Below are positions 1-7,401 of a stretch of 64,000 nucleotides of DNA, one piece after another. The translations under genes and the position numbers were made by a program. Within the stretch, counting starts at the first letter, position 1, and the number at the start of each line of letters is the position of its first letter. This stretch comes from Microbacterium barkeri (GTDB taxonomy: Bacteria > Actinomycetota > Actinomycetes > Actinomycetales > Microbacteriaceae): positions 1-64,000 of the forward strand of contig NZ_BSEJ01000005.1 of the NCBI RefSeq assembly GCF_027921765.1, in the 5' to 3' direction. The notes beneath the pieces are model-generated. The model saw nothing but the letters and a program-made list of their open reading frames with translations, did not search any database and was not told the origin of the DNA.

Positions 1-114
1 GCCCGACGCCACCTCTCCCACCCGTGTGAACAGCCCGTCCAGCAGCCCGACCGCGGCGCACACCGCGCCGGCCGGATCATCCTGCCCCTCATCGGGCACC
101 CATGGGAAGGCCAT
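1..114 (-). CDS. Unidentified protein, N-terminal 38 codons only
   Basis: A minus-strand reading frame runs off the left edge of the window. Its first 38 codons start MAFPWVPDEGQDD and contain no stop, and about 33 of 38 third positions are G or C, as expected for a real gene here. The start is supported by a promoter (TTGCGT, 18 bases, TATCAT) whose -10 box ends five bases before the ATG, so the transcript would begin at the start codon (leaderless), a common actinobacterial arrangement; no good ribosome binding site is present. The family is not recognisable from this fragment, and a spurious frame cannot be ruled out. Confidence 0.45.
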   Translation of the reverse strand, partial: MAFPWVPDEGQDDPAGAVCAAVGLLDGLFTRVGEVASG

Positions 115-119
115 ACCCC

Positions 120-149
120 ATGATAGAACACAACTACGACCAGACGCAA
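120..149 (-). promoter_or_regulatory. Promoter for the left-edge gene (leaderless type)
   Basis: Read on the minus strand: -35 TTGCGT (144-149), an 18-base spacer, and -10 TATCAT (120-125), followed by GGGGT and the ATG at 114. It lies in one of the few AT-richer stretches of the window (about 115-250). The stretch 115-758 holds no convincing gene. Besides this promoter it contains a small inverted repeat (AGGTAAG at 255-261 with CTTACCT at 269-275) and the repeat array at 299-694. Confidence 0.5.
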
Positions 150-298
150 GGTATTCATCGAAGATTCCTCGAAGATTTCTCGCCCGCAAGATCCCGCGAA
201 CGCCCGCCAACCCGTATCGGAGCCTTACCGTGAAGCACCGACATTGATTCATGCAGGTAAGTGGACTGCTTACCTATGGCTATCGCGGTTGAGACATG

Positions 299-694
299 CT
301 CCGTTCGCGCGTGCCTGCGTGCGCGCGGCTGTCTCGGCTCGGCGGCTCCCTGGGGGCGGCTTGCGGCGTTTCGACTGCGCTCGCTGGCGCTCGCTCCGCT
401 CAACGACCGAGGGGGGTGAATCCCGACCCGCTCGCTCCGTTCGCGCGTGTCCTGCGTCCGCGGCCGTCTCGAGGCGGCGGCTCCCTGGGGGCGGCTTGCG
501 GCGTTTCGACTGCGCTCGCTGGCGCTCGCTCCGCTCAACGACCGAGGTGGCGAACCTACACGCTCCACTCGGCTACCGAGACGAAGCCCGCGGCGCGGCT
601 CCCGGGGTCGGCTCGCGGCGTTTCGACTGCGCTCGCTGGCGCTCGCTCCGTTCAACGACCGAGGGGGTGAACCTGGCTCCGTTCAACGACCGAG
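299..694. repeat. Tandem array of a GC-rich intergenic repeat
   Basis: Two copies of a 72-base unit at 341-412 and 476-547 are identical by eye. A third, diverged copy covers about 592-664 and a 3' fragment covers about 674-694. The core runs from CGTTTCGACTGCGCTCGCTGG to CTCAACGACCGAGG. Flanks upstream of copies 1 and 2 (starting CTCCGTTCGCGCGTG at about 299 and 433) are also similar, giving a period near 135 bases. From memory, related TTTCGACTG...CTCAACGACCG motifs occur dispersed in Microbacteriaceae genomes; that is recollection, not a search. Open frames across the array are artefacts of its composition. Confidence 0.75.
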
Positions 695-758
695 AAGGCG
701 GAACCCGCCCCGTTCGACGAGCGAAGCCATGCCCGGCACGGCGCACGGGACCCCTCCC

Positions 759-1367
759 CTACGGGCGGGCGCGTCCCCAGGCCTCGAAGGCCGCCTGGAC
801 CTCGTCGAAGAACGCGGTCTTCCCGCGCGTGTAGTCGTCGTAGTCGGCCTTCCCGCGGTTCTCCGCCGAGAGACCGCGCTTCACCTGCTCGTAGCGATCG
901 CGCTGGTCGGGATGGGCGCGGAGCCAGTCTCGGAACCAGACCGCGTATCGCCCCCAGGGGGAGTCCATCCGACGCACATGGAGGATCGTCGTCCCGTCGC
1001 GCCCGACGAAGAGCCGCTTCTCCCACACCTCGTCCGCGACGACCTCGCTGCCGCGGGGCAGGTCTCGGTACACGCCGGGCGAATCCGGCCGTGAGCCGTG
1101 GGCTCGCCGATACCCGATCCGAGCGAACGCGGCGTCCAGCGCCCCTTCCGCCGGCAGCGGGAAGATCCGCACCTGCAGGTCGACGAACGGCTTCGCCGCG
1201 AGCCCGGGCACCGACGTCGAGCCGATGTGATCGAGGACGGCCTCGGACCCGCCCTCGACATCCTCAAGCGCCTGAGCGACCGCGGCGAGCTCCTCTTGTG
1301 CGATCAGAGACCACGACGGATCATGCGCGACAAGACGCGCAGGGTTGCCTGCATCAGACCGGGGCAT
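759..1367 (-). CDS. GrpB/UPF0157 family protein
   Basis: A 202-residue cytosolic protein with the hallmark of the GrpB (UPF0157) family, which belongs to the nucleotidyltransferase fold: DHIGSTSVPGLAAKP near residues 46-60, followed by a conserved VDLQVRI strand. Members of this family in actinobacteria are usually annotated only as GrpB family protein, sometimes fused to dephospho-CoA kinase; this copy is free-standing and of normal length. The biochemical role of stand-alone members is not established. It is divergently transcribed from the RidA-like gene, with 61 bases between the two starts. Confidence 0.85.
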   Translation of the reverse strand: MPRSDAGNPARLVAHDPSWSLIAQEELAAVAQALEDVEGGSEAVLDHIGSTSVPGLAAKPFVDLQVRIFPLPAEGALDAAFARIGYRRAHGSRPDSPGVYRDLPRGSEVVADEVWEKRLFVGRDGTTILHVRRMDSPWGRYAVWFRDWLRAHPDQRDRYEQVKRGLSAENRGKADYDDYTRGKTAFFDEVQAAFEAWGRARP

Positions 1368-1428
1368 GACCCGATTCTCCCCCGCGCGCGGGATCCGGCA
1401 CGGGCCCGCCGCGCACGAGAATGATCAC

Positions 1429-1836
1429 ATGGCCTCCGCTGTCCGGCTCATCCGCTCGTCCTCGCTGTCCGACGTCGCCGAGTACGCCTACGCGGCGACC
1501 GCGCCGAAGGACGCTCGCCTGATCTTCCTCGCCGGAGCCTGCCCGCTGGATGACGACGGCGCCACTGTCGCTCCCGGAGACTACGTCGCGCAGGCCGCCC
1601 GCTGTGTCGAGACGCTGACGACCGCGCTCGCCGACGCGGGCGCGACGCTCCGTGACGTGATCAGCACGCGCGTGCTCGTCGCGTCCTCCTGCCAGAGCGA
1701 CCTCGTGGCCGCGTGGGAGGTCGTCCGAGACGCGTTCGGCGACCACGATGTGCCGAGCACGCTCCTCGGCGTTACCGTCCTCGGCTACGACGACCAGCTC
1801 GTGGAGATCGAGGCCGTCGCCGCCGTCGTGGACTGA
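1429..1836 (+). CDS. RidA (YjgF/YER057c/UK114) family protein
   Basis: A 135-residue protein of the RidA superfamily; members with the active-site Arg hydrolyse reactive enamine/imine intermediates of PLP enzymes. The Arg is visible in DVISTRVLV and a conserved Glu near the end in LVEIEAVAAV. The ATG at 1429 is chosen because the translated upstream stretch is low-complexity and overlaps the divergent GrpB-like promoter region. The ribosome site is weak (GAGAATGATCAC before ATG). It is convergent with the phosphotransferase gene, with 46 bases between stops. It is not close enough to the archetype to assign a RidA subgroup. Confidence 0.8.
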   Translation: MASAVRLIRSSSLSDVAEYAYAATAPKDARLIFLAGACPLDDDGATVAPGDYVAQAARCVETLTTALADAGATLRDVISTRVLVASSCQSDLVAAWEVVRDAFGDHDVPSTLLGVTVLGYDDQLVEIEAVAAVVD

Positions 1837-1882
1837 TCGGTGCGCGGGCTCGGCCACCTCGCCCAGATCACGCGCGTCGGCG

Positions 1883-2743
1883 TCAGAATCGCGCGAGAGC
1901 CTCGTCGAGCATCCGGAGTCCCTGCCGCTCGAAGCGCTCGTCGCCGACCCGGTGCGACCAGACAGCGGTCGAGATCGCCTCGCGCAGGAGGGTGAGCGAC
2001 CAGTCCGGCTCCGTGCGCGGGTCCGCCCCGTACCCCTCGAGGAAGGCGCCCTCGAGGGCGGGCTCGTCTCGCCACTGCTGCACCGCGAGGCGAGCGAGGT
2101 CCGTTGCGGCAGGTCTCAGATCGAAGCGCCCGAAGTCGATGATGCGCACGCTCCCCGTGGCGTCCACGAGCCAGTTGCGGGGCTGCCAATCGCCGTGCGT
2201 CGGGATGAGCGGCACATGCGCCGGCGCGGATGACCGCAGCACGGCACGCGCGCGCCGCACGATGGCCGCCTCGATTCGATGCGGCTGCTCGAGCATCGCC
2301 AGCACTCGCTCGGTCTGCCGCTGCGCGTAGCCGGCCCCATCGTGCTGCGCCTCCGCGTGGAAGACACGCAGCAGCCGTCCGGCCTGCCGGTGCACGTCCG
2401 GAGCGAACTCGGCGCCGCTTCCCTGCACGAGCCGGCCTTCGAGGTACCTCGTCACGAGCACGTTCGCGTCGCGGTCCGCGGCCACGAGCGGTGCCGCCGC
2501 GCCCCGGCGCACGAGCGGAGCCGTCGCCCGCTCGTGCGCCGTGATCTCGCGGCCGATGTGGTGGTTCCCGAGGCCAGCGGCCTTGACGATGAACTCGCCC
2601 TGCTCCGCCCGCACGTGGAGAACCCGAGTGTCGACCTGCCCCCACGAGAGGTCTGCGATGAGCGCGCTGGTCGGGAGCCACGCCTCCACGAGTGCCGCCT
2701 GCGCTCGGGTCGGCAGCGCCTCGCTCCACCAGCCGCCGGTCAC
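1883..2743 (-). CDS. Phosphotransferase, APH/choline kinase-like fold
   Basis: A 286-residue small-molecule kinase of the aminoglycoside phosphotransferase superfamily. The catalytic loop reads THGDWQPRNWL (Brenner motif HGDxxxxN) and the metal-binding motif reads IIDFGRFD, both in the C-terminal lobe. The natural substrate cannot be read from sequence; resistance is only one of many functions in this family. The GTG at 2743 is preferred: it lies four bases after the stop of the glycosylase gene, and the frame upstream of it is only the shadow of that gene. Probably the last gene of the exporter-tag-phosphotransferase operon. Confidence 0.8.
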   Translation of the reverse strand: MTGGWWSEALPTRAQAALVEAWLPTSALIADLSWGQVDTRVLHVRAEQGEFIVKAAGLGNHHIGREITAHERATAPLVRRGAAAPLVAADRDANVLVTRYLEGRLVQGSGAEFAPDVHRQAGRLLRVFHAEAQHDGAGYAQRQTERVLAMLEQPHRIEAAIVRRARAVLRSSAPAHVPLIPTHGDWQPRNWLVDATGSVRIIDFGRFDLRPAATDLARLAVQQWRDEPALEGAFLEGYGADPRTEPDWSLTLLREAISTAVWSHRVGDERFERQGLRMLDEALARF

Positions 2744-2747
2744 GTGA

Positions 2748-3389
2748 CTACGCCCACACCCCGCTCGTACCGCGGCGATGGCTGCCGACGAGGTGGGTGT
2801 CGACGATGCCCACGGCCTCCATGAGCGCGAACATCGTGGTCGGGCCGACGAAGCGGAAGCCGCGCTTCTTGAGCGCCTTCGACAGCGCGATCGACTCGGG
2901 CGAGGTGGTCGGGATCTCGGCGTACGAGGTCGGCGCGGGCGTCTGCGCGGGCCGGTGGCTCCAGATGAAATCGACGAGTCCGCCCTCCGCGCGCAGCTCG
3001 ACGGTCGCGCGTGCGTTGCCGATGGTCGCGAGGATCTTCGCGCGATTGCGGATGATCCGGGCATCGCCCAGCAGCCGCTCGACGTCGGACTCGTCGAAGG
3101 CCGCGACGGCATCCGGATCGAAGCCCGCGAACACCTCGCGGAACGCCGGCCGCTTCCGCAGGATGGTCGCCCACGACAGCCCGGACTGGAACGCCTCCAG
3201 GCTCAGCCGCTCGAAGAGGCCCGTCTCGTCGCGGACGGGCATGCCCCATTCCGTGTCGTAGTACGCGCGCATCAGCTCATCGGAAGCCGCCCAGCGCGGG
3301 CGGCCGAGACCATCCGGCCCGATGACGAGATCCGCTGAGGCGGCACCGGGGCCGGCCGCGAGGCCGGCCCCGGTGTGCGCGTCGGCCAT
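2748..3389 (-). CDS. tag: DNA-3-methyladenine glycosylase I, zinc-site variant
   Basis: A 213-residue base-excision repair enzyme of the Tag family, removing 3-methyladenine from alkylated DNA. Family signatures are clear: AYYDTEWGMP, LEAFQSGLSW (catalytic Glu65), ARIIRNRAKI, SKALKKRGFRFVG. Compared with E. coli Tag from memory, three of the four zinc ligands are replaced: Cys4 by Pro31, His17 by Tyr44 and Cys179 by Ser203, while His199 is kept. The zinc snap that joins the protein ends is therefore probably absent. The ATG shares one base with the stop of the upstream exporter subunit (TGATG), so translation is likely coupled. Confidence 0.92.
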   Translation of the reverse strand: MADAHTGAGLAAGPGAASADLVIGPDGLGRPRWAASDELMRAYYDTEWGMPVRDETGLFERLSLEAFQSGLSWATILRKRPAFREVFAGFDPDAVAAFDESDVERLLGDARIIRNRAKILATIGNARATVELRAEGGLVDFIWSHRPAQTPAPTSYAEIPTTSPESIALSKALKKRGFRFVGPTTMFALMEAVGIVDTHLVGSHRRGTSGVWA

Positions 3390-5560
3390 CAGGGTCGTCG
3401 ACCCTCGCCGTCGTCCTCGCCTTCCGGAGAGGACGTCGGGATCGCGCCCGTCACGACCGAGACGCTGCCCGCGACGACCGGTGCGGGGCTCACCCCGCCC
3501 GGGGCCGGAGCCGAGTCCGCATCCGCGGCGTCGACCTCCGCCTCCGCGGGCTCGGCCTCCGCGGCGTCGAGGTCGACGACAGCGTGCTCGAACTGCGACT
3601 GGTACAGCCGCCAGTACGCGCCCTCCTTGCGGATGAGCTCGTCGTGCGTGCCCTGCTCGACGATGTCGCCGTGCTCCATCACGAGGATGAGATCGGCGTC
3701 GCGGATCGTGGAGAGGCGGTGCGCGATCACGAACGACGTGCGGCCCTCGCGCAGCGCCGCCATCGCGTGCTGCAGCAGCAGCTCGGTGCGGGTGTCGACC
3801 GAGCTCGTCGCCTCGTCGAGGATGAGCACGCTCGGTCGGCGCACGAAGGCGCGCGCGATCGTGATGAGCTGGCGCTCGCCCGCCGACACGTTCGCCGCGT
3901 CCTCATCGAGGACCGTGTCGTACCCGTCGGGCAGCGAGTGCACGAACCGGTCGACGTACGTGGCCTTCGCGGCGGCGAGGATCTCCTCGTCGGTCGCCGA
4001 CTCGCGTCCGTAGCGGATGTTGTCGCGGATGCTGCCCGCGAACAGCCACGGGTCCTGCAGGACCATTCCGGTCCGCGAGCGGACATCCTCGCGCGTGAGC
4101 TCCGAGATGTCCTGCCCGTCGAGCAGGATGGCGCCGCCGTCGAGCTCGTAGAACCGCATGATGAGGTTCACGAGCGTCGTCTTGCCCGCACCCGTGGGCC
4201 CGACGATCGCGACGGTCTGACCCGGCTCGACCCGGAACGACAGATCGCGGATGAGCGGCTTCTCGGGAGAGTAGGAGAAGGACACGTTGCGGAACTCGAT
4301 GACGCCGCGTCCGTCGGGGACGGCGGGCGCGTTCTCGGCGTCGGGCTCCTGCTCCTCCTCGTCGAGCAGCGCGAACACGCGCTCGGCCGAGGCCGTTCCC
4401 GACTGGACGACCGGCAGCATGCCGCCGAGCTCGGTGAGCGGCTGCGTGAACTGCTGCGAGTACTGCACGAACGCCTGCACGTCGCCGATGCGGATCTGGC
4501 CGCTCGCGACCATGATGCCGCCGAGCACCGCGATGCCGACGTACGTGAGCGAGCCCACGAACTGCATGCTCGGCATCATGATGCCCGAGAGGAACTGCGC
4601 CTTGAACGCGGCCTGGTAGAGCTCCTCGTTCTCCTCCTGGAAGGCGGCGGCCGTGGAGCGCTCGCGACCGAAGACCTTCACGAGCGCGTGACCCGAGAAC
4701 GACTCCTCGACGCGGGCGTTGAGACGGCCGACCTTGCGCCACTGCGTCTGGAACGCCTTCTGCGAGGCGGGCCCGATGCCGAGCATGATGAACGCGATGA
4801 GCGGCAGCGCGACGAGGGCGACGAGCGCGAGCTGCCACGAGATCGAGAACATCATGATGAGCACGCCGACCACGGTGAGCAGCGACGTGATGGCTCCCGA
4901 CAGCGCCTGCTGGAGCGTCTGGGTCATGTTGTCGATGTCGTTCGTGACGCGCGAGATGAGCTCGCCTCGCTGCACGCGGTCGAAGTAGGCCAGCGGCAGG
5001 CTGTTGATCTTGCGCTCGACCTGCTCGCGCAGGTTGAACATCGTGCGCACCATGATCACGTTGATCACGTAGCCCTGGATCCACTGCAGCAGGGACGACA
5101 CGACGTAGATCGCGAGCGCCCACACGATGACCACGCGGAGCGCGTCGAAGTCGACTCCGGCTCCGAGCTCGAAGTGGGTCATCGCCGCGACGACGTTCGC
5201 GAGGTCGTTCTGCCCTGCGGCGCGCAGAGCGGCCACGACCTCGTCCTGCGAGGCGCCGGCCGGGAACTGGTCGGCGAGCGTCAGCGAGAGGACGCCCTCG
5301 AAGACGATGTTCGTCGCCTCGCCCAGCACCTTGGGCGCGATCACGGCGAGCACGACGCCGACCGCTCCGAGGAGCGAGACGAGCGCGAACACCCACGCGT
5401 AGGGGCGGAGAAGGCCGATGAAGCGGCCGAAGCTCTTGCCGAAGTCGGCGGCCTTGCCGGGGGCGACCGAGTCCCAGTCCCCCGAATTCAGGCGCGCCTG
5501 CTCGGCGAGCTCGAGCTCGAGCTGCTCGTCGATCTCGGCCTGCGTCTTCTTGTCGCTCAC
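3389..5560 (-). CDS. Heterodimeric ABC exporter, subunit with intact Walker B Glu
   Basis: A 723-residue half-transporter of the multidrug/lipid exporter type: an N-terminal six-helix membrane domain, then an ATP-binding domain with Walker A GPTGAGKTT, signature NVSAGERQL (degenerate, expected SGGQ), Walker B ILDEATSSVD with catalytic Glu, and switch His in VIAHRLST. About 60 acidic, Pro/Ala-rich residues follow the domain. The GTG at 5560 is chosen because it overlaps the upstream stop as GTGA; a much longer open frame upstream in this frame is a shadow. With the next gene it forms one asymmetric transporter of the LmrCD/BmrCD/TM287-288 kind; substrate unknown. Confidence 0.9.
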   Translation of the reverse strand: MSDKKTQAEIDEQLELELAEQARLNSGDWDSVAPGKAADFGKSFGRFIGLLRPYAWVFALVSLLGAVGVVLAVIAPKVLGEATNIVFEGVLSLTLADQFPAGASQDEVVAALRAAGQNDLANVVAAMTHFELGAGVDFDALRVVIVWALAIYVVSSLLQWIQGYVINVIMVRTMFNLREQVERKINSLPLAYFDRVQRGELISRVTNDIDNMTQTLQQALSGAITSLLTVVGVLIMMFSISWQLALVALVALPLIAFIMLGIGPASQKAFQTQWRKVGRLNARVEESFSGHALVKVFGRERSTAAAFQEENEELYQAAFKAQFLSGIMMPSMQFVGSLTYVGIAVLGGIMVASGQIRIGDVQAFVQYSQQFTQPLTELGGMLPVVQSGTASAERVFALLDEEEQEPDAENAPAVPDGRGVIEFRNVSFSYSPEKPLIRDLSFRVEPGQTVAIVGPTGAGKTTLVNLIMRFYELDGGAILLDGQDISELTREDVRSRTGMVLQDPWLFAGSIRDNIRYGRESATDEEILAAAKATYVDRFVHSLPDGYDTVLDEDAANVSAGERQLITIARAFVRRPSVLILDEATSSVDTRTELLLQHAMAALREGRTSFVIAHRLSTIRDADLILVMEHGDIVEQGTHDELIRKEGAYWRLYQSQFEHAVVDLDAAEAEPAEAEVDAADADSAPAPGGVSPAPVVAGSVSVVTGAIPTSSPEGEDDGEGRRP

Positions 5561-7284
5561 GCTTCCACTCCCAGCTGCGATTCGACGATCTCGCGGTAGG
5601 TGCGGTTCGTCGCGAGGAGCTCCTCGTGCGTGCCGGAGCCCACCATCTTCCCGTCGTCGAGCACGATGATGCGATCGGCGTCCGTGATCGTCGACACGCG
5701 CTGCGCGACGACGATCTTCGTGACGTGCGGCAGCTCGCGCCACAGCGCCTGCCGCAGACGCGCGTCCGTCGTGAGGTCGAGTGCGGAGAACGAGTCGTCG
5801 AACACGAGGATGTCGGGGTTGTGCACGATCGCGCGCGCGATCGAGAGCCGCTGCCGCTGGCCGCCCGACACGTTCGTGCCGCCCTGCGCGATCCGCGAGT
5901 CGAGGCCATCCGGCATCTCCTCGACGAAGTCCTTCGCCTGCGCGATCTCGAGCGCCTTCCAGATCTCCTCGTCGGTGGCGTCCTCGCGGCCGAACCGCAG
6001 GTTGCTGGCGACCGTGCCGCTGAACAGGAACGGGCGCTGCGGCACGAGGCCGATGCCGCTCCACAGCCTCTCGAGGTCGGCCGAGCGCACATCGACGCCC
6101 TGCACCTGCACCTGCCCGGCGGTCGCGTCGAACAGACGAGGGATGAGCGACACGAGGGTCGTCTTGCCGGATCCGGTCGATCCGATGATCGCGACGGTCT
6201 CCCCCGGCTCGGCGTGGAAGGTGATGCCCTCGAGCACGGGCGACTCCGCGCCCGGATAGGTGAACGCGACGTTCTGCATCCGGACGGACCCGCGGCGCGG
6301 GAACTCGGTCACGGGCCTGTCGGGGCGCAGGAGGGTCGACTCGCTCTCGAGGACGGCGCCGACGCGGTCGGCCGAGACGGCCGCGCGCGGGATCATGATC
6401 GTCATGAAGCTCGCCATCATCACGCCGCCGAGGATCTGGCCGACGTACTGCATGAAGGCGAACAGCGTGCCGATCTGGGTCTCGCCCGCGTCGACCTGGA
6501 TGCCGCCGAACCACACGACGCCGACGATCGTCACGTTGAGCACGAGCATGACGAGCGGGAACATCAGCACGAAGAGGGAGCCGACCTTGCGGCCGACGAC
6601 CATGATGTCGGTGTTGGCGAGGCGGAAGCGCTCCTCCTCGATCGCCTCGCGCACGAAGGCGCGGACGACGCGCACACCCGTGAGCTGCTCGCGCATGACG
6701 CGGTTCACGCCGTCGAGCTTCTCCTGGTAGGCGCGGAAGAGCGGCACCATGCGGCCGATGATGAGGCCGGCGACGATGAGCAGGGTCGGGATCGAGACCG
6801 CGAGGATCCAGCTGAGGCCGATGTCCTGCCGGAGCGCCATGATGATGCCGCCGATGGCGAGCATGGGCGCCTGGACGAGCATCGTCGCGCTCATCATGGA
6901 CACCATCTGGATCTGCTGCACGTCGTTCGTGTTGCGCGTGATGAGCGAGCCGGCGCCGAACTGCGACACCTCGCGCTCGGAGAACGCGCTCACCTTGCCG
7001 AACACGTCGCGGCGGATGTCGCGGCCCGCGCTCATGGCGGCGCGCGCGGCGCAGTAGGTCGCCACGATCGACGCGAGGATCTGGCCGAGCGAGACGGCGA
7101 GCATGAACATGCCCGTGCGGATGATGTAGCCGGTGTCGCCGCGGGCGACGCCGTTGTCGATGATGTCGGCGTTCAGCGTGGGAAGGTAGAGCGCCGCGAG
7201 CGCGGAGCCCAGCTGGAAGACGAGGACGCCGACCAGGAGCCATCGGTATCGACCGAGGTAGCGGATGAGCAGCTTGAGAAGCAC
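5557..7284 (-). CDS. Heterodimeric ABC exporter, subunit with degenerate Walker B
   Basis: A 575-residue half-transporter, promoter-proximal partner of the next gene. The membrane domain (residues about 1-320) precedes an ATP-binding domain with Walker A GSTGSGKTT, canonical signature NVSGGQRQRL, Walker B LVFDDSFSALD (Asp replacing the catalytic Glu) and Gln instead of His in the switch loop (VVAQRVST). It therefore supplies the degenerate half-site, while its intact signature pairs with the partner's catalytic site. The start is a GTG with no clear ribosome site. A perfect AGGAGG lies about 35 bases upstream and serves an ATG in another frame, which is odd and is listed as a finding. Confidence 0.88.
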   Translation of the reverse strand: MLLKLLIRYLGRYRWLLVGVLVFQLGSALAALYLPTLNADIIDNGVARGDTGYIIRTGMFMLAVSLGQILASIVATYCAARAAMSAGRDIRRDVFGKVSAFSEREVSQFGAGSLITRNTNDVQQIQMVSMMSATMLVQAPMLAIGGIIMALRQDIGLSWILAVSIPTLLIVAGLIIGRMVPLFRAYQEKLDGVNRVMREQLTGVRVVRAFVREAIEEERFRLANTDIMVVGRKVGSLFVLMFPLVMLVLNVTIVGVVWFGGIQVDAGETQIGTLFAFMQYVGQILGGVMMASFMTIMIPRAAVSADRVGAVLESESTLLRPDRPVTEFPRRGSVRMQNVAFTYPGAESPVLEGITFHAEPGETVAIIGSTGSGKTTLVSLIPRLFDATAGQVQVQGVDVRSADLERLWSGIGLVPQRPFLFSGTVASNLRFGREDATDEEIWKALEIAQAKDFVEEMPDGLDSRIAQGGTNVSGGQRQRLSIARAIVHNPDILVFDDSFSALDLTTDARLRQALWRELPHVTKIVVAQRVSTITDADRIIVLDDGKMVGSGTHEELLATNRTYREIVESQLGVEA

Positions 7285-7337
7285 CTGGAAAGGATGCCAC
7301 CGACCTCCGACATCGGCATCCTCCTGAAGGGGGATAT

Positions 7338-7350
7338 CCGCTGACAGCGG
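7338..7350. promoter_or_regulatory. 13-bp palindrome upstream of the exporter operon
   Basis: CCGCTGACAGCGG is a perfect inverted repeat around a central A. It lies 54 bases upstream of the exporter GTG, in the 117-base gap between the exporter and the upstream gene. It could be an operator for a TetR- or MarR-type drug regulator, none of which is encoded nearby, or part of a leader hairpin. A weak stem (GGCCGGC at 7370-7376, GCCGGCC at 7385-7391) just beyond the stop at 7402 may terminate the upstream gene. Confidence 0.3.
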
Positions 7351-7401
7351 AACAGATCCGGATGTCGGGGGCCGGCTGAGCGAGGCCGGCCGTCGGCTCC
7401 C

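Noticed and set aside
1..114. Naming the left-edge gene as an HNH endonuclease/13E12-repeat protein
   Set aside because: Such genes are common in this family of bacteria, but 38 N-terminal residues give no diagnostic motif.
299..694. CRISPR array
   Set aside because: Units are 72 bp or longer, few, unevenly spaced, and not separated by uniform spacers; no cas genes nearby.
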